DNA from: an uncultured Verrucomicrobiota bacterium | GTDB taxonomy: Bacteria; Verrucomicrobiota; Verrucomicrobiia; Verrucomicrobiales; Verrucomicrobiaceae | Length of the DNA: 34,200 nucleotides | Assembly: GCA_903854655.1 (NCBI GenBank) | Contig: CAINXC010000422.1 | Span: 1 to 34,200, forward strand | Reading direction: 5' to 3' | In this document: piece after piece, positions 7,059 through 15,900 of the stretch | Layout of the letters: each line of letters begins with the position of its first letter | Position numbering within the stretch: the stretch's first letter is position 1 | The notes under the pieces: generated by a model | The model's database searches: none | What the model saw: the letters and a program-made list of their open reading frames with translations, nothing else | What the model was told of the DNA's origin: nothing | Translations under genes and position numbers: made by a program

Positions 7059-9646
7059 AATGGCTTGTCGTTTCGCTGGCCCTCGTGGCATGGGCTTACC
7101 CAGCCCGCGCCGCACCTGAGATTTATATGGAGGATTCGCACGCGGGCAGCTTCTATTGGATCGCCGCCCACCTGCCGGTGAATGAGCCGGTGACGCTGGT
7201 GATCATTGACGCGCACAGCGATGCCACCGCGAGACCGGATTGCGATTCCCTGCGCGGGGAGTTCACTCACAGCGCTGATCCCGAAGCCCTGCTGCGTAGC
7301 TGGCGCAAGCGTGGGGAGATCAGTTGCGACGCATGGATTGAGCCGCTGATGCCCGCTCCCGTGGATGAGGTGCTATGGGTTCCGGCGCTCAGCCAGGACG
7401 ATGCCATCACGGCCAGGCAGGAGCAGGGAGCGCGGGCCTTGCTGGTGGCGCATGAGGAGGTGAGCCCGCGCGATGTGCAGGCCATTGCCCGGCGCTATCA
7501 CGCAGCGGACCTGGCTCATGCGCAGAAGCTAACAAGTGAATGGGCCCGCAATCGCCGCGTAGTGGTGACTATCGACCTCGATTTCTTTGCCAACACGCCG
7601 GCAGCGGAGATGGAGAAGGCCTTCAATGCGGTGTGGAAGTTTGTCATCGACCTGGACGAGCGGCTGGTGGGAGTCACCTTTGCCGTGTCCCGGCCCTGGC
7701 TGAAGTCCGATGAGCAGGCCAGCGCCTTGATTGAGACCGCGTTGCGGCATGCTCTGTCGCTCCAAGGAGCCCACGTCACGTTGGAACCATTCGCCAGCAC
7801 CGGACCGGACACCTCCGCGATGTTCAAAGCCTACTATGCGCGTGGCGAAACCCCGCCCACCTGGCAGGTGGAGCGCGCCTCCGAACCACTACGGGCGCAG
7901 CTGCTGGCGGCCCGCTCGCGATTGCGGGTCAACACCGACACCAAGCGTTGGAACGAGCTGCTGGACACGTGGGATGACAGCTTCCCCGTGCCTCATCTCA
8001 GCCTGCAAGGGCGCCAGCCAGGAGCGGATGAAGTCTGGCGCGTGGAAGCAGGGCAGACGTTTTCCTTGGGCTTCGATGGCAGCACGCTGATACCGCCTGA
8101 TGCGGAGGTGCGATGGCTCCTCAAGCGGCCCAGCGCCAGCAGCTTCAACCTCGTCAAGCAGATCGCCATCGGGAGGCTGTTTGCGGCCGATTCCAGCAGC
8201 CTGCCCCGCGATGAGGAGATTGAAATCGCCAGGACCAAGGGCAAAGAGCCTCTCAGTTCCACCGCGCTGGACGCCTTCTTCGACCACGTCACCGGCTGGG
8301 GACTCGTGAAGGTGCTGGCCGAGGTCCAAAGCGCGGCCCAAGTGCGCCGCACCCAACCCATTGCCATCGCTCGCAAGCCCGCTGGCCAGGGAGCGCGCGG
8401 GGCCATCGCCGAGGGCTTTGGCCTGCCTTATGTATTCGGCGCCAGCTTCCTGCGCGAGGGAGAGTTCTCGGGACCGGAGACCTTGATCGGCGCTGACTGC
8501 GCGACTTTCGTCATCGCCGCGCTGCGCAAGACGGGTCATCCCATTTCGTGGGGCGCACCCTCCGATTTGCGACGGGCTTTGCAGGTGATACCGAATGACA
8601 CACCCCTCACTGAGACGATGCTGGACGAAGGCGTGGTTGTGGACTTCGACACGCACATGACCTTGCTCATGAAGGATCAGGGCCAGCGCGGCATGATCGA
8701 TGAAGCGGACATCGTCGCCCATCACCTGGAAGGCTTCCCGGCGCTCATCTCCATCGGCGAACTCATGCGCCAGCGAGGCTACAAAAGTTTCCGTGTTTTG
8801 GGTCCTGCTCCCGTCGGCGATCAACCGGTGAAGCTCGTCTTTGGTGGCGATGCGATGCTGGGCCGCAGCATCGGCAGCCACCCTTTTTCGGCCATTGCCA
8901 GCACCCTCAAGGATGCGGACCTGGCCATGGTCAATCTGGAGTGTGTGATCTCCGCGAAAGGCGAACCGGTTCCCGACAAGCCCTATCTCTTTCGCGCTCC
9001 CCAAACAGAAGCAGATGCCCTGCGCGAAGCCGGCGTGAAGGCGGTGTCTTTGGCAAACAATCATGCCATGGACTTTGGTTCCGAGGCGCTGGAGGACATG
9101 CAGCGCACCCTTGATCTGCAGGGCATCACCAGTGTTGGAGCTGGCAAAGCGCCAGTGAGCGCCCGATTCATCAAGGTCAAAGGATTGAACATTGCGCTCA
9201 TCGGCATGAGCGATGTCTCGGCAGATCGCGAGCATGCGGCCACCGATCACTCGGGCGTGGCCACCGCGCTTGATCTTGAGGCCGTGTGCGCCGCTCGCCA
9301 GCAGGCCGATGCCGTGATCGTCTTCATCCACTGGGGCACCGAAGGTCAGCCGATGACCACGGCCAGACAACGCTCCCTCGCCCGGCAGCTTGTGCGCGCG
9401 GGTGCCGATGCGATCGTCGGCGCGCATCCGCATTGTGTTCAACCCCTCGACGTGTGCGGCGGCTGCCCGGTCGCCTTCTCGCTAGGCAATCTGGTCTTCG
9501 ATGGCGGCCGCCCTGGATCGAGCTGGAATCAAGGCGCGCTGCTGGAACTGCAATTGAACCGCACAACCGGCAAGCCCCAGTCCTGGCGTCTCATGCCGGT
9601 AGAGATCGACAAACAGGGTGAGCCTCACCTGTCGGCGGTGCGGTGA
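7055..9646 (+). CDS. Exported three-domain fusion: UPF0489/arginase-like, NlpC/P60-like, CapA metallophosphoesterase
   Basis: An 863-residue protein starting with signal peptide MKWLVVSLALVAWAYPARA. Residues 22-265 carry EDSHAGSFYWI, IDAHSDA (51-57) and TIDLDFF (172-178), the metal-binding pattern of the arginase/deacetylase fold as found in UPF0489 proteins. Residues about 440-585 resemble an NlpC/P60 Cys-His peptidase: GLPYVFGAS, the nucleophile region GADCATFV (Cys482) and DFDTHMTLLMKD (His534). Residues 592-850 are a CapA/PgsA-type metallophosphoesterase: FGGDAMLGR (596-604), NLE (627-629), SLANNHAMDFG (665-675), FIHWGTEG (757-764), GAHPHCVQ (789-796), SLGNLVFD. Known relatives of these parts act on arginine-like substrates or are uncharacterised (UPF0489), cleave peptidoglycan peptides (NlpC/P60), and take part in poly-gamma-glutamate export (CapA). 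No PgsB/PgsC gene is nearby. The start overlaps the previous stop by four bases. The combined function is unknown. Confidence 0.8.
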   Translation: MKWLVVSLALVAWAYPARAAPEIYMEDSHAGSFYWIAAHLPVNEPVTLVIIDAHSDATARPDCDSLRGEFTHSADPEALLRSWRKRGEISCDAWIEPLMPAPVDEVLWVPALSQDDAITARQEQGARALLVAHEEVSPRDVQAIARRYHAADLAHAQKLTSEWARNRRVVVTIDLDFFANTPAAEMEKAFNAVWKFVIDLDERLVGVTFAVSRPWLKSDEQASALIETALRHALSLQGAHVTLEPFASTGPDTSAMFKAYYARGETPPTWQVERASEPLRAQLLAARSRLRVNTDTKRWNELLDTWDDSFPVPHLSLQGRQPGADEVWRVEAGQTFSLGFDGSTLIPPDAEVRWLLKRPSASSFNLVKQIAIGRLFAADSSSLPRDEEIEIARTKGKEPLSSTALDAFFDHVTGWGLVKVLAEVQSAAQVRRTQPIAIARKPAGQGARGAIAEGFGLPYVFGASFLREGEFSGPETLIGADCATFVIAALRKTGHPISWGAPSDLRRALQVIPNDTPLTETMLDEGVVVDFDTHMTLLMKDQGQRGMIDEADIVAHHLEGFPALISIGELMRQRGYKSFRVLGPAPVGDQPVKLVFGGDAMLGRSIGSHPFSAIASTLKDADLAMVNLECVISAKGEPVPDKPYLFRAPQTEADALREAGVKAVSLANNHAMDFGSEALEDMQRTLDLQGITSVGAGKAPVSARFIKVKGLNIALIGMSDVSADREHAATDHSGVATALDLEAVCAARQQADAVIVFIHWGTEGQPMTTARQRSLARQLVRAGADAIVGAHPHCVQPLDVCGGCPVAFSLGNLVFDGGRPGSSWNQGALLELQLNRTTGKPQSWRLMPVEIDKQGEPHLSAVR

Positions 9647-9666
9647 GCAGAGAGCCTTTGGGCTCG

Positions 9667-11349
9667 TCATTGCCCTGGCTTCGTCGCTGCCTTTGCTACA
9701 AACAGCATCTCGCTCGCGCTGGTCGCGTTGCCCGACGCGTTTGAAGCCACGCAGCGGAAGAGCGTTCGGTGATCCGCGAGGGTCGTGGGGGGCGTCGTGT
9801 AGGTGGCGGCTGTGGCGCCGGGGATGTCCTCCATGGGGTTGGTGAAAGTGCCTTTCTGCCATTGATAGCGGGTTGGCGTGCCGGTGGCGGTGATGGAGAA
9901 GGTGGCGGTTTCGCCGACGAGCGCTCGTTCTCTTTCGGGGTTGTCGGTGATGACGGGCGCACCGGGGGCGGGTGTTGCGGTCAGGGTGGCACGGGCGCTG
10001 GTGGTGCTGCCCGCGCTGTCGGTGACGACGACGCGGAAGGCTGCGCCGCAGTCGGCGGTGAGGGCCGAGGGGAGCGTGAGCTTGGCGGTGGAGGCACCGG
10101 GGATGGGCATGCCGTTCTGCTGCCACTGGTAACTCAAGGTTCCTGTGCCGGTGGCGGCGACCGAGAACGTGACGGGCCGGCCGCCGGTGACCGATTGATC
10201 CTGCGGTTGGGCGGTGATCGAGGGGCCTGCAGTGGCAGCGTTCACAGTCAAGGTCGCGGAGGCGCTGGTGGCGATGCCGGAGCTGTTGGTGATTACAGCG
10301 CGGAAGGTCGCGCCGCTGTCCCCCATGGTGGTGGGCGGTGTGGTGTACCAATTCGTAGTTGCGCCGGGGATGTCCTTGCCATTCTTCTGCCATTGATAGG
10401 TGAGCGAGGCTGGGCCGGTGGCGGCGACCCAGAAGCTCGCGGGCTGGCTGATGGGCTGGACATTGTTGACGGGCGGCGAGACGATCTTGGGCGCGGCCTG
10501 GGCGCTGGTGAGGAACTGGCTGAAGAAGGCCCAGAGGCCATCGGCCATATAGTAGCCGGTCTGGACGTTGGGCATGGGATAGGTGTGGGTGCCGCCGATG
10601 ATGGTGACGAACGCGACTTGTGTTCGGTTGATGCCACCGCGCCAGGTGGCGGTTGAAACCTGGCCCGGCAGGAGCGGCGACGACTCATAGGTGGTGACGG
10701 GTGTGGCATTGAGGAGGCCATCGGTGGCACGCCAGGCGTCCACGGTATCCTTCACCACAGTGTAGGGCACAGCTTTGTCCTCGGTGCCATGGATCACGAT
10801 GACCGGCACGGGCGCGGTGGGAATGTTGGTGGTGAGCCCCATGAACTCATCGAGCGAGCCGGCGGCCCTGATCATCTCCGGCTTCACGCAGGCATAGGCG
10901 AGCGCCGTGTGGCCGCCTTTGGAGAGGCCGCAGACGAAGGCGTCGTGGCAGTGGTCGGATGCGCGCACGCGGTTGATTACCTCGGTGATGTAATCAAAGT
11001 CCTCCGGGCCGCTCGTGCGCGGATTGCGGTTGTTCCAGCCCCGGCCGGGGGTGCCGGTGGAGTTGCCGGAAAAGGAGCAGGTGACCACCACGAAGCCCAC
11101 CGCATTCGCCTTGGCGTTCAAGGCTCCATCCGCGTTGGCATTGGGCCCGGCCTCCATGATGAGGATCATGGGGAGGGGCGCGGGCAGCGGCGAATTATCC
11201 GGATGATACACGTGGTAGTACCGGTTCTGCGTGATCTTGGCGCCGTTCTCGTCGGTCGTGCTCAAGGTGAAGCTGACCTTGACCGGCTTCGTCGCGAAGG
11301 CACTGGCGGTGAGCACTGACAAGGACAGGAACAACAGGAAGGCTCTCAT
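9667..11349 (-). CDS. Secreted esterase/PHB-depolymerase-like hydrolase with three Ig-like domains
   Basis: A 560-residue exported protein with signal peptide MRAFLLFLSLSVLTASAFA. Residues about 20-285 form an alpha/beta hydrolase of the PHB depolymerase/LpqC/feruloyl-esterase type. The nucleophile elbow is CGLSKGGH (Ser143), a likely acid is Asp191 in HGTEDKAVPY, and a likely base is His255 in GGTHTYP. Three Ig-like domains follow (about 288-373, 374-462 and 463-552), each with the pattern Y-Q-W-x-K/N...IPGA...T...GATFR...TNSSG...TSA-x-A-x-L. They probably act as spacers or carbohydrate-binding modules. The ATG at 11349 is chosen because the signal peptide starts there; the frame is open a further 49 codons upstream. 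The gene converges on the fusion gene with 20 bases between the stops and diverges from the Tat-exported propeller gene. The substrate is not predictable from sequence. Confidence 0.8.
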   Translation of the reverse strand: MRAFLLFLSLSVLTASAFATKPVKVSFTLSTTDENGAKITQNRYYHVYHPDNSPLPAPLPMILIMEAGPNANADGALNAKANAVGFVVVTCSFSGNSTGTPGRGWNNRNPRTSGPEDFDYITEVINRVRASDHCHDAFVCGLSKGGHTALAYACVKPEMIRAAGSLDEFMGLTTNIPTAPVPVIVIHGTEDKAVPYTVVKDTVDAWRATDGLLNATPVTTYESSPLLPGQVSTATWRGGINRTQVAFVTIIGGTHTYPMPNVQTGYYMADGLWAFFSQFLTSAQAAPKIVSPPVNNVQPISQPASFWVAATGPASLTYQWQKNGKDIPGATTNWYTTPPTTMGDSGATFRAVITNSSGIATSASATLTVNAATAGPSITAQPQDQSVTGGRPVTFSVAATGTGTLSYQWQQNGMPIPGASTAKLTLPSALTADCGAAFRVVVTDSAGSTTSARATLTATPAPGAPVITDNPERERALVGETATFSITATGTPTRYQWQKGTFTNPMEDIPGATAATYTTPPTTLADHRTLFRCVASNASGNATSASEMLFVAKAATKPGQ

Positions 11350-11509
11350 GAGGTGGATGGGGCGTGGATGTGGAACGCTGTCCCAGCCCTGTGGTTTGCC
11401 AAGACAATTCGTCGCATCGCGGGGAGCAATGCCTGGAGGAGTGAATGCCCGCCCTGGCAACGTATGGTGGGATGTCCCCCCGCGCGCCACTTCCAACCAG
11501 CTCCCACTT

Positions 11510-12949
11510 ATGCCTGCCCAACACTTCTCTCGTCGCCGCTTTTTGGGTCAATCCTTTGCCGCTTCAGCCGCGGTCATGGTTGCCAGACCAGGCTGGCTGC
11601 GGGCGGCGGTGGATGGCGGGGCGATTGACATCGGCTTGCGCCGCGAGCTGCTGGTGGATGACTTTCTCATCGGCAAGCTGTCGGGGGTCGAACTGAAACT
11701 GCATAAGCCGGAAGCTCGAGATGTGGCGCTCACTTGCGACGCGCCCTGGGAGGGCAATACCTCGGCGTACTACACGATGATCGACGATGAGGGGCTGTTC
11801 CGCGCCTATTACCGGGGCTGGCACTTCGACGACGGAACCAAGAAGGAACCTCACGCGCAGTTCACCTGCTATGCTGAAAGCCGCGACGGCTTGAAGTGGC
11901 GGAAGCCGGACCTGGGGCTGGTCGAATTTGGCGGCTCAAAGGCGAACAACATCATCCTGGCGGACCCGGAGGCCTCGCACAACTTCGCGCCGTTCAAGGA
12001 CGGCAATCCGGCCTGCGCCGCCGAGGCGCGTTACAAGGCCCTGGCCGGAGGCATGACGATGCTCAACGGCAAAAAGAAATCGTGTCTGCATGCCTACCGT
12101 TCGGCCGACGGCATCCATTGGTCGAAAATAACCGAGGAAGCCGTAATAACGGCGGGCGCGTTCGACTCGCAGAACCTGGCCTTCTGGGATGCCAATCGCG
12201 GCGAGTACCGGGCGTACTGGCGCATCTCTTCCGACAAAGTGCGGGCCATTCGCACGGCCGCCTCGAAGGACTTCATCCACTGGGAGCATCAGGCCGATCT
12301 CACGTATGGGGGCGCGCCCGCCGAGCATCTCTACACCAACGCGATCCGGCCTTACTTCCGCGCTCCCCATTTGCTCATCGCCTTCCCCACGCGCTTCCAG
12401 CCGAAGAACCAGCAGGTGGAGCCGGTCTTCATGACCAGCCGCGACGCCGTCAAATTTCGGCGCTGGGAGGACCCCGTCATTCCTATCACCGCGCCCAAGG
12501 ACCGCGATGGCAACCGCAGCAATTACATGGCGTATGGCCTGCTGCAACTGCCGGGCCAGGACAAGGAGCTATCCGTGTACGGCACCGAGGCCTACTACAA
12601 GGGGCCGGCCAGCCGTGTGCGCCGCTTTGTGTATCGCATGGACGGCTTTGTCTCGGCCAGCGCCGGTTTGGAAGGCGGGACAGTGACAAGCAAGACGCTC
12701 ACCTTCGCGGGCTCAAAGCTCTCGCTCAACATCGCCAGCAAAAGTGGCTCGCGCGTGGAATTGCAGGATGCCAGCGGCAGGCCTTTGCCAGGGTTCGCAC
12801 TGGAGGACTGCGAACCAATCGCGGGCGACTTCATTGATCAACGCGTCGCGTGGAAGGGCGGCGACCTCTCATCGCTGGCGGGCAAGCCGGTGAGGCTGCG
12901 TTTTGAGCTGAAGAACGCGGATCTCTACGCCTTTCAGTTTCAGAAGTGA
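11510..12949 (+). CDS. Tat-exported five-bladed-propeller protein ('LLVDDFLI' family)
   Basis: A 479-residue protein starting MPAQHFSRRRFLGQSFAASA. The twin-arginine motif SRRRFLG and the following hydrophobic stretch indicate Tat export in the folded state. The family signature IGLRRELLVDDFLIGKL lies at about 43-59. Blade motifs ESRDGLKWRKPD, RSADGIHWSK and SKDFIHWEHQ mark a GH32/GH43-like propeller. The C-terminal beta domain (TLTFAGSKLSLNIASKSG ... VRLRFELKNADLYAFQF) is shared with the Sec-exported paralog at 2539-4185. The ORF is open to 11231, but only ATG 11510 gives the Tat signal. The gene diverges from the Ig-esterase (160 bases between starts) and converges on the kelch exoprotein, with stops inside one palindrome. 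Probable role: periplasmic carbohydrate-active or carbohydrate-binding protein; substrate unknown. Confidence 0.8.
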   Translation: MPAQHFSRRRFLGQSFAASAAVMVARPGWLRAAVDGGAIDIGLRRELLVDDFLIGKLSGVELKLHKPEARDVALTCDAPWEGNTSAYYTMIDDEGLFRAYYRGWHFDDGTKKEPHAQFTCYAESRDGLKWRKPDLGLVEFGGSKANNIILADPEASHNFAPFKDGNPACAAEARYKALAGGMTMLNGKKKSCLHAYRSADGIHWSKITEEAVITAGAFDSQNLAFWDANRGEYRAYWRISSDKVRAIRTAASKDFIHWEHQADLTYGGAPAEHLYTNAIRPYFRAPHLLIAFPTRFQPKNQQVEPVFMTSRDAVKFRRWEDPVIPITAPKDRDGNRSNYMAYGLLQLPGQDKELSVYGTEAYYKGPASRVRRFVYRMDGFVSASAGLEGGTVTSKTLTFAGSKLSLNIASKSGSRVELQDASGRPLPGFALEDCEPIAGDFIDQRVAWKGGDLSSLAGKPVRLRFELKNADLYAFQFQK

Positions 12950-12963
12950 CGGCGCGGCCGTCA
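12947..12963. terminator. Perfect palindrome spanning two convergent stop codons
   Basis: TGACGGC, GCG loop, GCCGTCA. The left arm begins with the TGA of the plus-strand propeller gene and the right arm is the TGA of the minus-strand exoprotein gene. The 7-base GC-rich stem could stall or end transcription from both sides, but no T-run follows on either strand, so it is not a canonical intrinsic terminator. Confidence 0.3.
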
Positions 12964-15900
12964 GGGCTTCAGCGCCACCTTCAGGCGCAGCATCAGCGCC
13001 TGGGCGCTGCCGACGGGGACGCTGGCTTTGATCAGGCTGGTGGCGCCATCGTCGGACAAAAGCGTGGTTGTTGGATTTGCGGGGCTCCAGTTGGTGAGGT
13101 TCTGAGATTGCTCGATGGAATAGGTCACATCGGTGGCTGCGTCGTTCTGTCGATAGGTAAGCGAGAGGTTGGCGCCGTCGAAGGCGGGGGTGGGCAGGAC
13201 GCCGGGCTGGGAGGCGAGGGGATTGGTGTTGAGCGCGTACTCCAGCAGGTTGTCGAGGCCGTCGCCGTCATTGTCCACCGCAGCCCCGGCGATGGCGGGG
13301 TTGGTGGCGTTGGAGGCAAATTTCTGCACCCGCCAGACATCCATGGGCTTGAGGGTGATGGTGGCCGAGACGCTGCTGGTGGTGCTGCCGCCGCCGGGAT
13401 CAGCGATGGTGACAAGGAAGGTGTAGGACCCGGACTGCCAGGTGGTGACGGTGGCGCTCTTGGCGGCATTGGTGCCGCCGGCTGAGAAGACGGGGGCGGT
13501 GGCCCCCGCAGGAATGCTGGTGGCGGTCCAGGTATAGGTGAGGCCGGATTCAGGATAGATGCTGCTCGCGCCGAGGGCGGAAAGGGAGGTGGTGAGGCTG
13601 CTGGAAGGCACGGAGGCGGTGCCGGCAGCGGTGGCCACGGCGGGCACTGCCACGGCTAGGCCGGCGATGGTGGGGCCATCAAGCGCGGTGTTGTAGAGGC
13701 GCACCTCATCCATCGACCCATTGAAATACCTTGTGCCGCCGTTTGGGTCCTGTCCAAAGGTGGTGACGCCATCGAAGGCGGCGGCGGTGTTGGCGACGCT
13801 GTTGGTGGCGGAGAGCATGCTGCCGCCCTGGGGCTGCATGTAAATGGTGGCATTGGCGGGCGTGACCACGAGCGCCACGAAGGTCCACTGCCCGTCGGCA
13901 ACGGTGAGACCGGAGTTCCAGTTGTAAGTGGAGGAGCCGCCGTTCCAGGTGTAGCGCAGCTCGTTGGCCGTGCCGAAATGGAGGCCGCAGGTGGTGGTTC
14001 CGGCGCGGCAGAAGACACGGCCGGTCCAGGCGCTCTGCGATCCGCTGCGCTTCACCCAGCCAGTGATGGTTACCGTGTTGGTGTTGAGATTCAGCGCCGG
14101 AATGGTGGCGTAGCTGGTGCTGGTCCCGGTGAAGGCCAGGCCGGAGGTGCCCTCGATCCCGGTGGTCCAGGTGGTGGCCGCCTGCAGGGTGCAGGTGAAG
14201 CCATCTCCGGTGGCATCGGCGGAGGTGGTGCCGCTGCCTTCCTCGAACTTGTAATAAGCCTGCAGGCCGTTGATCGAGACATTGACCGTGGCCGTGGCGG
14301 TGTCGCCGATGCCATCGCTGACCGTGTAGCTGAACGAGTCCGTGCCGATGGCGCTGGCGACCGGGGTGTAAGTCAGGCTGCCGCCACCGTTATTGACCAC
14401 CGCGCCTTTGCTTCCCTGGGTGAAGCTGGTGACGGTGAGGGTCGCTCCCGAAGGGCCGGTATCGTTGGCCAGCACGTTGACCGTGCCCGGCGCTCCGGGG
14501 TTGACCGCAAGCATGTCATTGGCCGCGACCATGAGCGAGACGTTGTCAAAGGTGGTGGTGTTCAGGGCGCTGGTTTTCGCGCTGTCAACGGCCAGGCCGA
14601 TCAGGGCCGAGGATGCCATGGTGACGGTGGCGGAGGACTGCAAGCTCCAGGTGCTGCCGTTGGACGAGCTGTAGCCGCTGATAGTGCTGCCACTGCGCAC
14701 CAGCTTCACCCAGTAGGGCGCCACCCGACCGCCGGTGTTGCTGTTGCTGCTGCTGGCCCCGGTGCTGGGCCGCCACTGGAAGGCTGTGCCATTGGAGGGG
14801 GTGAGCACCATCATCGCGTGCGCCGCCCCGGCGGCGGTGCTCTCGCGGATCATGACGCCGGCCTTGGCCCAGCCAGCGGTGTTTTGCTGGGTCGCGACCC
14901 GGGCGACAATCGAACCATCGCCAGCGATCTGGCGATACACGTAGTGAAACTCATCCGCCGTGCCCCAGATGTCGTTGCCTTCACCGTTTACCGTGAAGGT
15001 GCCGGAGTTGTCGTAAGCGGAACCGGCGAGCGCAGGCGAACCGACATCCGCCGAAACCCAGGGCGAGGACACGACGCTGACTGTGGAAGTGTTTTGCAAA
15101 GCTCCCGTCGTCACAGTGACCGTCGCCAATGTCCCGGTGGCCGGGGAGGTGTAAAGCCCGCCAGTGCTGACGGTGCCTCCGCCCGCTGTCACGGCCCAGG
15201 TGAAAGACGGCTGCGCGGTCATGGAAACCCCAAACTGATCCAGGCCGTTGGCGGTCAATTGCTGCGTCTGGCCGGCGGTGAGATTCGCTGTCGAAGGCGA
15301 GACCGTGGTGCTGGTGAGCGTCTGATTGACCGTGAGGCTGACACTGCTGGAAACGGACAGACCGGAGCTGTCCGTGATCAGAACAGCGAAGGTGTAGGCA
15401 CCGGTGTGATGAAAGGTTGCCGTGGTGTTCTTCGCCCCGTTGCTGCCATTGATGGAAAGTGACGGGGTGGAAACGCCCGTGGGTGCGGAGGTCAGGCTCC
15501 AGGTGTAAGTGAGGTTCGATTCGCCACCGCCATCGGCATCCGCTCCGAGCACGGACAGGCTGGTGGTTGTGCCGATGACCGTGCCTGGCGTTGCGGCGGC
15601 GGCTGTGGCCACCGTGGGCGCAGCATCACCGGTGGTGTCGGGCGTGGTCAGGGAGGTGGCGATGGAGGCGATGCCATTGGCGGTGACAACGACCGAGTAG
15701 GTGCCCGCAGGCAGGCCGGGCGGCAGGGTGAATTCGGTGGTGACCGGCGTCGCTCCCGTCATCACGCCGGTGCTGCTCCAGTTGTAAGTCCGCGCATAGT
15801 ACACATTGCCCGAGCCGTCCGAAAGGCGCGCCACAGGGTAATTGGAGGCCATCTGGAAATCATCGCCATAGGCAGCACCTTCGGAGATGCCGTTCAGTTG

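Noticed and set aside
7889-9442. Open minus-strand frame of 517 codons
   Set aside because: Antisense to the fusion gene, which has clear domain motifs; the shadow product has no family motifs and an unusual His/Arg-rich composition.
9652-9666. Short GAGCC/GGCTC repeat between the fusion gene and the esterase
   Set aside because: Only five base pairs and no T-run; too weak to call a terminator.
13978-15462. Open plus-strand frame of 494 codons
   Set aside because: It is antisense to the kelch/LamG exoprotein, whose domains are recognisable; the product is Gly/Arg/Ala-rich and low in complexity, as expected for a GC-rich shadow frame.
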